From the NCBI GenBank assembly GCA_934500875.1, contig CAKSTL010000010.1, forward strand, positions 52,244 through 116,243: DNA of 64,000 bases, in the 5' to 3' direction. Shown here in pieces: positions 15,713-23,863 of the stretch. A model generated the notes under the pieces. The model saw nothing but the letters and a program-made list of their open reading frames with translations. It searched no databases and was not told the DNA's origin. A program made the position numbers and the translations under genes. The DNA is from an uncultured Clostridia bacterium. Lineage in GTDB: Bacteria; Bacillota; Clostridia; UMGS1810. How positions within the stretch are numbered: the first letter of the stretch is position 1; each line of letters begins with the position of its first letter.

Positions 15713-16471
15713 TCAATCCTTGTCAATGTTCTTCTTGTATTCAGCAGGCGTAGTGCCGGTTTCGCTTTTGAAAACCTTATAAAAATAATATATATCCGAA
15801 AAACCACACATTTCGGCGATGTGAGAAATGCTGAAATAATTTGTGCTTATGAGATTTTTTGCATATTCGATTTTCAGACCAATAAGGTATCTGTTCGGAG
15901 TCAATCCGAAACAGCTTTTAAAAAGATCGTTAAAGCGTCTGCGAGAGAGAAAACTTTGCGCGGCTGCTACTGTAAGGCAATCATTTTCTGAAAAATGAGT
16001 ATTTATGTATTTTTCGGCATCGGTTATTCTTTTGTCTTTCGGGAAATAAGATTTTTGATATATTTTATTTAATTCTGAGCACAAACCATATACATCGGAC
16101 ATCAGACCGAGTTCGTTATTTTTTGATAGAAATTCTTTTTCAATCAGATTCAGCAAACGCACAATCTCATTTGCTTTTGCTGTTTTTATGCAAAAGCTTT
16201 CTGTGTCAATCGGTTCGTATGTTGTAAAGTGAACTGAAAAAGCCACACCTTTTTCCAAGACCTTTACTTTGTAATCATCTTTTTGATTTAAAAAATATAT
16301 GCAGTTTTCACTGATTGTAAATTTTTGATTTTTTAAGTAATGCACGGCACTTCCGGAAAGATGGATTCCGATTATATGGTTATGTCGATTTTGTGTTGTA
16401 AAGCTCATTTCTTCGGCGGTATATTTTAGAACACAATCAATTTCCTTAATTTTTAAACTGCTAAAATCCAA
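15713..16471 (-). CDS. AraC-family transcription regulator 2
   Basis: This 252-residue protein has the AraC cupin sensor followed by two helix-turn-helix motifs (AAAQSFLSRRRFNDLFKSC; IAEMCGFSDIYYFYKVFKSE) and the GTTPAEYKKN ending. TTG 16471 is the preferred start: AAGGAG lies eight bases upstream, whereas GTG 16480 directly touches that site. The gene is divergent from the stand-alone glycyl radical enzyme at 16632, across a promoter region with an inverted repeat, which makes it the likely activator of that gene. The inducer is unknown. Confidence 0.9.
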   Translation of the reverse strand: MDFSSLKIKEIDCVLKYTAEEMSFTTQNRHNHIIGIHLSGSAVHYLKNQKFTISENCIYFLNQKDDYKVKVLEKGVAFSVHFTTYEPIDTESFCIKTAKANEIVRLLNLIEKEFLSKNNELGLMSDVYGLCSELNKIYQKSYFPKDKRITDAEKYINTHFSENDCLTVAAAQSFLSRRRFNDLFKSCFGLTPNRYLIGLKIEYAKNLISTNYFSISHIAEMCGFSDIYYFYKVFKSETGTTPAEYKKNIDKD

Positions 16472-16569
16472 TTGTCTCACTCCTTACAGCTTTTCTTTAA
16501 TATATTCTAACATAAAAAACACTATTTTGCAAATATTTATTTCCCTATTTTACAATTTTTCTTGATTTT

Positions 16570-16613
16570 TCATTTAATTTTTAATAATCCTTATGTATAC
16601 TGTTATTAAATGA
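16570..16613 (+). promoter_or_regulatory. Promoter and inverted-repeat candidate operator ahead of the first glycyl radical enzyme
   Basis: TATACT (16596-16601) with TTTAAT at 16573-16578 (17-base spacer) gives a moderate promoter whose weak -35 suits activator dependence. TCATTTAAT (16570-16578) and ATTAAATGA (16605-16613) form a perfect nine-base inverted repeat spanning the promoter core. Confidence 0.55.
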
Positions 16614-16631
16614 CGAAGGGGGAATATGATT

Positions 16632-18866
16632 ATGAAATATCATGAATTACGTAATGAAATCAAAAATTATTACAGCAAAACATCGTATGAAAATGCAAAA
16701 AAGTATCTGGAAGTCGGCACAAAAAAGCTTGATGAATTGTATGACAAAAGTATGTCTGCATACGATATGAAAGTTTTGCAATATAAGACTATTACCGATA
16801 TTATGAATCCTGTTTTGTTTGAAAATGCGCCGTTCTATTTTGAAACAGGGATTATTCCGGGATTTTCTGACGGTGCAAGAGATTATCACGGAAATAAGCA
16901 TATCGGCGGTTGGACTTATTGGAAGAATTATCACAAATTTATTGATCAGGATAAAAATTTGTGGGAGTTAACAAACCGACAGCGCAGTGAATTGTTTTAC
17001 TTAATATGCGGTGCTTATAACGATGATGCGCAGCATTTTTTGGTAAATTACAGACCTATTTTTGAAAAAGGTTTAAAAGGTGTGTATGCAGATGCCGAAT
17101 TTGCATTAAACAACACGAACGACGCGGCGGAAAAACAATTTTTATCTGCAGCATGCGAGGGACTTTTATGTGTAAAAAGAATAAGTGAAAAGTTTGCAGA
17201 TAGAGCTGATGAATTGTTAATATCACAACCTGACAATATAAATCTGAAACGAATTTCTGTTTCGGCAAGACGCTGTCCGTGGGAAAAACCTGAGTCGTTT
17301 TATGAAGCGCTAAATACATATGCGTTTATGCGGAAGGTTATAGGATCTCTTGAAGGAATAGGACCAAACTCATTCGGTCGTGTTGATATGGATTTATTGC
17401 CCTTTTACGTGGAAGATATAAAATCCGGTAAAATAACAAAAGACGAGGCATTTGAGTTGGTTTCGCAGTTTTTAATCATTTTCGACTGCCACTATGATCA
17501 CGATATGAAAATGGAAAGTTATGCTGATCATGAACTTGAAAATACATATGTTCTCGGCGGTTGTGATAAAAACGGAGAACCGATATTTAATGACCTTACA
17601 AAAATCTTTTTAAGAGCAAATGACGAAGAGAAAATTATATTTCCTAAAATAAAATGCCGTTTTTCAGAAAATTCGCCGAAAGAATACTTTGATATGATTG
17701 ATGAACCTGTTATACACGGAACAAGTACAATTCTGTATCAGAATGACGATGCGTCAATTCCGGCACTTATAAGAAGCGGCATATCGGAAGAAGATGCAAG
17801 GGATTATATTGTTTCAGGCTGTTGGGGAATGAACGAAAACTGTTGCGGTACACAAGACGGTGCATATTATACAAACCTTTTAAAAGTTTTCGAATATCAA
17901 ATTCATAACCGTACAGATATGATGGAGAAAGTGGGTATGCACTTTGACTCCATTGACAATGCAGAAAATTTTGAGGAAGTATATAAGATAACCTGTGATA
18001 ATATCAGTACACTTTTTAAAGAAAGAAACCGAATTACGGCAATAGGCGGACGTATGTGGGAGCAAGTTGACCCGCTGCCGATTTTCTCGTCACTGTTTGG
18101 TGATTGTATTAAGAACAGACGTGATTTTACAAACGGAGGCGCTAGGTATAATGATGAATGTTATATGTGTGTGGGATTCCCTAATATTGTGGATTCTCTT
18201 CTTGCAATTAAGACGCTTTGCTTTGACAAAAAGAAATATACATTGAAAGAAATACTTAATGCAGTCAGAAACAACTGGGAGGGATATGATGAAATGCGTC
18301 ACGACGCAGTGCATTGCTGCGGATGGGGCGACGGAAGTGAGGAATCCTGTGCGTTTGCAAAGAAGTTTAATACAGACCTTTATAATATGCTTTCTGATTT
18401 AACCGGATCATTCGGCGGAAGAGTAAACCTTGGACATTTAACATACACAGAAATAAGATTTTGGGGAGAAAAAACGCTTGCCACACCCGACGGAAGATAT
18501 AACGGTGACTATCTTTCCCAGGGACTTACGCCGTCAAGACTTAAAAAAATTCCATTTGTTACCGATGTAATAAACTCTATGGCGGCACTGGACAAAACAG
18601 AACTTGCCGGTGATAATGTATTGAATATAATCCTTCCCGGCACAACACCCCTTGATGTATGTGAGGCATTTTTGCGGACTGCGGCAGGAACAGCGGTTGA
18701 ATCGCTTCAGCTGAACTGTGTATCAAAGGAAACCTTGCTTGACGCACAGAAACACCCCGAAAAATATCCCGATTTAATTGTAAGGGTTTGCGGATTTTCG
18801 GCTAAGTTCACATCACTTTCTCCCGAGTGGCAGCAGGAGGTTATTACAAGAAACTTTTATGAGTAA
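16632..18866 (+). CDS. Glycyl radical enzyme 1 (stand-alone, unknown substrate)
   Basis: This 744-residue protein is of the pyruvate formate-lyase superfamily. The C-terminal radical site is RVCGFSAKF, with the glycine at 721, 24 residues from the end. The mid-protein thiyl cysteine is C397 in VSGCWGMNENCCG. The Glu two residues after Cys that marks dehydratase/lyase GREs (diol dehydratase, choline lyase) is absent, a Gly standing there. It is thus neither a standard eliminase nor PFL, which has Cys-Cys. ATG 16632 is chosen because AGGGGG is eight bases upstream. No activase is adjacent; the one at 21945 is 3 kb away and may serve it. AraC regulators flank it on both sides. The substrate cannot be inferred. 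Confidence 0.88.
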   Translation: MKYHELRNEIKNYYSKTSYENAKKYLEVGTKKLDELYDKSMSAYDMKVLQYKTITDIMNPVLFENAPFYFETGIIPGFSDGARDYHGNKHIGGWTYWKNYHKFIDQDKNLWELTNRQRSELFYLICGAYNDDAQHFLVNYRPIFEKGLKGVYADAEFALNNTNDAAEKQFLSAACEGLLCVKRISEKFADRADELLISQPDNINLKRISVSARRCPWEKPESFYEALNTYAFMRKVIGSLEGIGPNSFGRVDMDLLPFYVEDIKSGKITKDEAFELVSQFLIIFDCHYDHDMKMESYADHELENTYVLGGCDKNGEPIFNDLTKIFLRANDEEKIIFPKIKCRFSENSPKEYFDMIDEPVIHGTSTILYQNDDASIPALIRSGISEEDARDYIVSGCWGMNENCCGTQDGAYYTNLLKVFEYQIHNRTDMMEKVGMHFDSIDNAENFEEVYKITCDNISTLFKERNRITAIGGRMWEQVDPLPIFSSLFGDCIKNRRDFTNGGARYNDECYMCVGFPNIVDSLLAIKTLCFDKKKYTLKEILNAVRNNWEGYDEMRHDAVHCCGWGDGSEESCAFAKKFNTDLYNMLSDLTGSFGGRVNLGHLTYTEIRFWGEKTLATPDGRYNGDYLSQGLTPSRLKKIPFVTDVINSMAALDKTELAGDNVLNIILPGTTPLDVCEAFLRTAAGTAVESLQLNCVSKETLLDAQKHPEKYPDLIVRVCGFSAKFTSLSPEWQQEVITRNFYE

Positions 18867-18868
18867 TA

Positions 18869-19660
18869 TTATATATCATCAATAGGGTATTGCGAGGGTG
18901 AAAATCCGGTCTGTTTTTTGAACACATTTGAAAAGTAATACGTGTTTGAAAAACCGCACATTTCTGCAATTTTTGCAACTGATTGACGGTTTGTGACAAG
19001 AAGCTCTTTTGCATAATCAATCCGCATCTTTGTCACAAACCTAACCGGTGACATTTTGAAAGCATTTTTGAATAATTCGCTGAAATAAGCATATTCCAAA
19101 CCGGAAGCATGACAAAGCTTTTTGTAACTGAAATCGGAGTTTTTGTAATTTTCAATAATGTATTTGTATGCACTTTTCATATGTTCCTTCTGTGTACCGG
19201 ACAAATATGAATTTTGCTGTTTCTGAAAGGACGATATTATATCGTAAAATGTCATCATTGAAGAAGCGTAGTATCCGACGTTTTTTTTCTGCCATATGTT
19301 TAAAAGCTTTATAAATTTGTCTTTTAGACTTTCATTGTTAGGCAGACCTATCGGATGCTCCGGCATTGGTGAGTTGGTATCAAAGTAGATATCAATACAA
19401 GAAGCATATTCGGAAAGATGCTGTACCGTATATTTTCCTTGCGACTGTCCTTTTGGCATATAACGTACAGATCCGGTGCAATCGTGAATTTTGAAACCGC
19501 CAACAGTGGTGAGGTTTTCGCCGGATAGATAATATACAATTTCGTATGTTCTAAAAAAGTTTCCGTACTCTTTTATGCTTAACGGCTTTGCGTATCCATT
19601 GTATTTTTCAACGGAATAAATTTTATTTATATTAATTGTTTCACAGTCAAATAAATTCAT
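18869..19660 (-). CDS. AraC-family transcription regulator 3
   Basis: This 263-residue regulator has an N-terminal sensor region and C-terminal helix-turn-helix pair (CHASGLEYAYFSELFKNAFK; IAEMCGFSNTYYFSNVFKKQ), then GFSPSQYP. GAGGTG lies eight bases before the ATG. Its stop is only two bases from that of glycyl radical enzyme 1 (convergent). It is divergent from the GRE operon beginning at 19823 across about 160 bases, so it most likely activates that operon. Confidence 0.92.
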   Translation of the reverse strand: MNLFDCETININKIYSVEKYNGYAKPLSIKEYGNFFRTYEIVYYLSGENLTTVGGFKIHDCTGSVRYMPKGQSQGKYTVQHLSEYASCIDIYFDTNSPMPEHPIGLPNNESLKDKFIKLLNIWQKKNVGYYASSMMTFYDIISSFQKQQNSYLSGTQKEHMKSAYKYIIENYKNSDFSYKKLCHASGLEYAYFSELFKNAFKMSPVRFVTKMRIDYAKELLVTNRQSVAKIAEMCGFSNTYYFSNVFKKQTGFSPSQYPIDDI

Positions 19661-19755
19661 AGAAACGCACCTCGGATACCTTAATTACAGTAATTGTAAC
19701 ATATAATTTTGATTTTAGCAATACAAAAATCTACCATAAAAAATTATAAAACCAT

Positions 19756-19794
19756 AATAGTTTTTATTTACTATTGAACAGTTTTTGATATAAT
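19756..19794 (+). promoter_or_regulatory. Promoter of the glycyl radical enzyme operon
   Basis: TATAAT (19789-19794) with TTTACT (19767-19772, 16-base spacer) precedes the operon. AATAGT (19756-19761) and ACTATT (19770-19775) form a six-base inverted repeat overlapping the -35 region and are a possible AraC site. Confidence 0.55.
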
Positions 19795-19822
19795 AAGAAC
19801 AAAAACGGGGAGATTGTAAATT

Positions 19823-21934
19823 ATGAATGAAAGAATAGAGAAACTAACTAAACTTACATTAGACGGAAAAATGTATGTTAAAGCGATAAAAACAAATTTT
19901 GACCGTATGGATTTATTTTTAAGCGATGAAGAAAAAGATGTGAAAAGGATATGTGAATATATTTTGAATCAACAGCCGTTGATGACAAAGTATTCGAGAC
20001 TGACCGGACTTTTCAGATTTAACGCAAGTGTTACGGGGGATATTTTTACAAGGATAGGACATAAAAATACGGGTGAAACATTAGATGCTTTTTATTGTAA
20101 AAGTATTGATAATCTTTCCAGTATGGATTGGCAGCATGGAGCATCGGATTACCGAAAAGTCTTGTCGGTGGGAATTGTCGGAATTATATCGGATATTGAC
20201 AAGTCTATATCAAATCATACCGAACAGAATAAGATTGACTTTCTAAAGAGACTTAAAAAGATAGCGGAAACTTTTATACTATGGATAAAGAAATGCGCGG
20301 CTCTTGTGTCGGAGTATTCTAAAAATATTGAAGAACTTGATTACCGTAAAAATTTAGAAAAACTTTCTCGCGCACTTTTAAACATATCCGAAAATGCACC
20401 GAGAAATTTTTATGAAGCGGTTTTGACTATATATGTTTGTTTTAGCATGAATCCTGACTCCTTCGGAACTTTAGATAGATATTTGTCGGACTTTTATTTT
20501 AATGATATTTCCGATGGGACTTTAACAAAGGAAGAGGCAAAGGCATATTTACAGGAGCTTTTCCTAATGGTGCAGGCTTATACGCATAAAGATTCCGAGA
20601 ACTTTACAAAAGGCGGTCAGTCCCATTTTTGTGTAGGCGGACGTGATGAGAACGGCGGGGATTGTTATAACCAAGTGTCTCAGCTTATTATAGAAAGCTT
20701 AATGGAACTTGATACTCATATTCCCGAGGTTTCATTAAGATGGACAAACGATACTCCGAGAGAAGTTTTTAAGCATATTCTTAAATGCGAGAAAAATGAT
20801 AAAAACAAACGTATTGCATTTACAAATGATGACAGAAGACTTGAAGCATATACAAAAATATGTGGATTTCCTTATAAAGAGGCGATTAATTATACCTTGG
20901 CGGGCTGCAACGAACCGGCTGTTTTGGGCGGGATGTGCGCAAGCACATCTCATGCTAATCTTGCACATTCCATAGAATATGTCATGCACTGCCGCAGCGA
21001 AGAAATAGCAGAAGCAAAAAACTTTGAAGAGTTTTATGAAATTTTCAAGGATCAGTTGTATAAAGATTTGGATAAGATATATTATTACGATGATTTATAC
21101 AATTTGCAACGTGCAAAAGATATTAATTATGTTAGTTGTCTGTTTCTTAACGGGTGCATTGAAAACGGTAAAAGTATCACCCAAGGCGGTGTGAACTATG
21201 CAATTTCAAATATTATGTTTTTGGGTAATGTTACCGTTATAGACAGCCTCGCGATAATAAAACAATTTGTTTTTGATGAAAAGTCGGTGACAATGCCGGA
21301 ACTGATTGACGCATTAAAAAGTAATTGGGCAGGCTATGAAAATTTAAAAATGAGTATTTCAAAACAAGGTAAATTTTTCGGCAACGATGATAACACTTCA
21401 AATTATACGGCAAAACTCCTTTATGATACTCTTTTTAAATATATTAAAAATAAAAAAACAGTTTTTGGCTATCCGGCTTTGATAGGTGATCATACCGGTT
21501 ATCAGTTGCATTTTAAATGGTTTGGTGAGGGCACGAAGGCAACACCGGACGGCAGAAGCAACGGAGAACCGTTAAGTTACGGAATTTCCCAGGATAATTG
21601 TAGACTCAAAAACGGATTGACGGCGCTTATGAATTCAATATCAAAATTTGATACTAACGGAATTTCAAGCGCAACCGTTACTAATTTTACATTAGATAAG
21701 ATTTATGTTGAGGATAAAAATTATTTTGAAAAAACCGTGGATATGCTTGAAATGTATTTTAAAAACGGAGGTATTCAATTTCAGCTTAACTATACGAGTC
21801 AAGATGAATTATTAAAGGCGAAAGTTGCTCCGGAAAAATATAAAAATCTGAAAGTAAGAGTTACCGGATATTCCGATTATTTTACAAATCTTAACGGGGC
21901 AATTCAGGATTCTATTATTAAAAGATATAAATAA
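19823..21934 (+). CDS. Glycyl radical enzyme 2 (Cys-x-Glu type), first gene of operon
   Basis: This 703-residue protein carries both GRE hallmarks. The glycyl radical site is RVTGYSDYF (Gly at 682) and the thiyl site is AGCNEPAVLGG with C362 and E364. The Cys-x-Glu-Pro arrangement is that of GRE eliminases, where Glu is the base that assists dehydration or C-N/C-S cleavage. It is shorter than choline lyase or diol dehydratase (about 790-850). It shares its opening (MNERIEKLT), motif positions and length with GRE 3 in the same operon. GGGGAG precedes the ATG. Cytosolic; requires the activase encoded 10 bases downstream. No microcompartment or aldehyde dehydrogenase genes are nearby, so the known propanediol- and choline-type pathways are not supported. 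Confidence 0.9.
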   Translation: MNERIEKLTKLTLDGKMYVKAIKTNFDRMDLFLSDEEKDVKRICEYILNQQPLMTKYSRLTGLFRFNASVTGDIFTRIGHKNTGETLDAFYCKSIDNLSSMDWQHGASDYRKVLSVGIVGIISDIDKSISNHTEQNKIDFLKRLKKIAETFILWIKKCAALVSEYSKNIEELDYRKNLEKLSRALLNISENAPRNFYEAVLTIYVCFSMNPDSFGTLDRYLSDFYFNDISDGTLTKEEAKAYLQELFLMVQAYTHKDSENFTKGGQSHFCVGGRDENGGDCYNQVSQLIIESLMELDTHIPEVSLRWTNDTPREVFKHILKCEKNDKNKRIAFTNDDRRLEAYTKICGFPYKEAINYTLAGCNEPAVLGGMCASTSHANLAHSIEYVMHCRSEEIAEAKNFEEFYEIFKDQLYKDLDKIYYYDDLYNLQRAKDINYVSCLFLNGCIENGKSITQGGVNYAISNIMFLGNVTVIDSLAIIKQFVFDEKSVTMPELIDALKSNWAGYENLKMSISKQGKFFGNDDNTSNYTAKLLYDTLFKYIKNKKTVFGYPALIGDHTGYQLHFKWFGEGTKATPDGRSNGEPLSYGISQDNCRLKNGLTALMNSISKFDTNGISSATVTNFTLDKIYVEDKNYFEKTVDMLEMYFKNGGIQFQLNYTSQDELLKAKVAPEKYKNLKVRVTGYSDYFTNLNGAIQDSIIKRYK

Positions 21935-21944
21935 GGGTGAAAAA

Positions 21945-22763
21945 ATGAAAGGTATTATTTTTGATATACAGAGAAACTCTTTTGTTGACGGCCCGGGCAT
22001 AAGAACAACAGTGTTTTTCAAAGGCTGTAATCTGCGCTGTAAATGGTGTCATAATCCCGAAAGTCAGTTAGCACAAAAGCAAATGATGTATTACAAGGAT
22101 AAATGTATCGGCTGCGGAAAATGCGCCGAGGTTTGTCCGAATCAATTAAAAAAATGTGATTTCTGCGGCAAGTGTGAGCTTTATTGCCCTGCGGACGCAA
22201 GAAAAGTATGCGGCAAGAAATACAGTGTTGATGAGGTTTTTAGTGAAATCGCAAAGGATAAAATGTTTTATGAAAACTCCGGCGGCGGTGCGACTTTTTC
22301 CGGCGGTGAATGTATGCTGCAAATTGATTTTTTGTATGAGATTCTAAAAAAGTGCAAAGAGAACGGCATACATACGGCGATTGACACCGCAGGAAATGTG
22401 CCGTGGGAATATTTTGAGAGGGTATTGCCGTATGCGGATTTGTTTTTGTATGATGTCAAGGCAATCTCGGACGAACTGCATAAACAGGGGACAGGTTTTT
22501 CAAACAAACTTATCCTTGAAAATCTGCTGCGTCTTTCAGGTAAATGTGATATTATCGTTAGAATTCCAATTATAGGCGGATTTAATGATGACAATGCAGA
22601 AGTTAAGAAAATTGCGGAATTTTTGAAAAAGATTAAATGTATTAAAAAAGAGCTTTTACCGTATCACAGTATGGGAGAGCATAAATACGACGCACTGGGT
22701 ATAGAGCATAAAAATTACAGCGTACCGGATATGAAAGAAATCAAAAAGTTATTTAAGGAGTGA
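21945..22763 (+). CDS. Glycyl-radical-enzyme activating enzyme (radical SAM)
   Basis: This 272-residue radical SAM protein generates the glycyl radical on partner GREs by way of a 5'-deoxyadenosyl radical. The cluster-binding CxxxCxxC is C28, C32, C35 in GCNLRCKWCHNPE. A ferredoxin-like insert follows with two further four-cysteine sets at C54/57/60/64 (CIGCGKCAEVC) and C71/74/77/81 (CDFCGKCELYC). This insert is typical of eliminase-type GRE activases and absent from PFL activase. SGGECM is the SAM-contact GGE motif. It lies between GRE 2 and the hydrolase gene in a tight operon and is the only activase in the window, so it may serve all three GREs. Confidence 0.95.
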   Translation: MKGIIFDIQRNSFVDGPGIRTTVFFKGCNLRCKWCHNPESQLAQKQMMYYKDKCIGCGKCAEVCPNQLKKCDFCGKCELYCPADARKVCGKKYSVDEVFSEIAKDKMFYENSGGGATFSGGECMLQIDFLYEILKKCKENGIHTAIDTAGNVPWEYFERVLPYADLFLYDVKAISDELHKQGTGFSNKLILENLLRLSGKCDIIVRIPIIGGFNDDNAEVKKIAEFLKKIKCIKKELLPYHSMGEHKYDALGIEHKNYSVPDMKEIKKLFKE

Positions 22764-22768
22764 CTAAA

Positions 22769-23854
22769 GTGTTTAAGGAATTAACAAAGTTCATGGATAG
22801 TTTTCTTAAAATGGGTATACCTTTCTATGATTGCATAGTGATGAAAGACGGGAAATGTGTGTATCGTCATGCAAACGGTTATACGGATATAAACGAAAAA
22901 ACGGAAGTGACGGGCAAGGAGCTTTATAATATTTATTCATGCTCAAAGATGATTACCTGCACTGCGGCGTTGCAGCTCTATGAAAAAGGTATGTTCGGAC
23001 TTGATGATGAGCTGTGCCGATATATGCCGGAATTTGAAAATATGACGGTTGTGGACGGAGATAGTGTAAGACCGGCGAAAAATAAAATAACAATACGGCA
23101 ACTGTTTACTATGACGGCGGGATTCAGTTATGATTTGAATTCCCCTCAACTTGAAAAATGCCGCAGGGAAACCAATGGAGAATGTCAGACGCGTGAAACA
23201 ATGAAATATCTTGCAAAAGAACCGCTTTTGTTTGAACCGGGGTATCGGTGGGAATACAGCCTTTGCCACGATGTTTTGGCGGCACTGGTTGAGGTGATTT
23301 CGGGAATGACGTTTGGTAAATATGTTAAAAAGAATATTTTTGACGTGTGCGGAATGGAAAGTTCGTCTTTTCTGATTGATAAAAAAGATATAAATAAGAT
23401 TGTTAATCAATATAAATATAATCCCGAAACCGACAATGTTGAGGAATGCACAAAGGACAGTGTATACAGAATAGGAACAAAGTATGAAAGCGGCGGAGCA
23501 GGTTGTGTATCAACAGTGGAAGATTACATAAACTTTCTTGAAGCAATCCGCACATACAAGCTTTTGAAAAAAGAAACGGTTGACCTGCTATCGACCAATC
23601 AGCTAACAAAGGAACAAATAGAAATGCCGACATATTGGGTACAGGGTAAGCGCGGATTCGGACTTGGACAGCAATGTCCGACGGCAGAAAATTCAAGACC
23701 TGATTTCGGCTGGGGCGGAGCTGCCGGAGCACATTATTTCATAGACCGTACGAATAATATAACGGCATATTTCGGAACTCATGTACTGGGATATGAAAAA
23801 TTCCAGCAGACAAGAACAAAAATAACGGATACTATACAAGAAATCTATAAGTGA
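22769..23854 (+). CDS. Beta-lactamase-fold serine hydrolase in the GRE operon
   Basis: This 361-residue member of the class C beta-lactamase/esterase superfamily has no signal peptide, so it is cytosolic. The nucleophile motif SxxK is S57-C-S-K60 (YSCSKM). The Tyr motif is WEYSLCHD, with Leu where penicillin-binding enzymes usually have Asn, as in several esterases. GTG 22769 is used as start, eight bases after AGGAG; an upstream GTG overlaps that site. Position between the activase and GRE 3 suggests it hydrolyses an ester or amide linkage in the pathway substrate. An antibiotic-resistance role is unlikely given location and context. Confidence 0.85.
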   Translation: MFKELTKFMDSFLKMGIPFYDCIVMKDGKCVYRHANGYTDINEKTEVTGKELYNIYSCSKMITCTAALQLYEKGMFGLDDELCRYMPEFENMTVVDGDSVRPAKNKITIRQLFTMTAGFSYDLNSPQLEKCRRETNGECQTRETMKYLAKEPLLFEPGYRWEYSLCHDVLAALVEVISGMTFGKYVKKNIFDVCGMESSSFLIDKKDINKIVNQYKYNPETDNVEECTKDSVYRIGTKYESGGAGCVSTVEDYINFLEAIRTYKLLKKETVDLLSTNQLTKEQIEMPTYWVQGKRGFGLGQQCPTAENSRPDFGWGGAAGAHYFIDRTNNITAYFGTHVLGYEKFQQTRTKITDTIQEIYK

Positions 23855-23863
23855 GGGATTGTC

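Noticed and set aside
16632..18866. GRE 1 as ordinary pyruvate formate-lyase
   Set aside because: The Cys-Cys pair of PFL is not at the active site and no adjacent PFL activase is present.
22769..23854. Antibiotic-resistance beta-lactamase
   Set aside because: No signal peptide, esterase-like Tyr block, and embedded in a catabolic operon.
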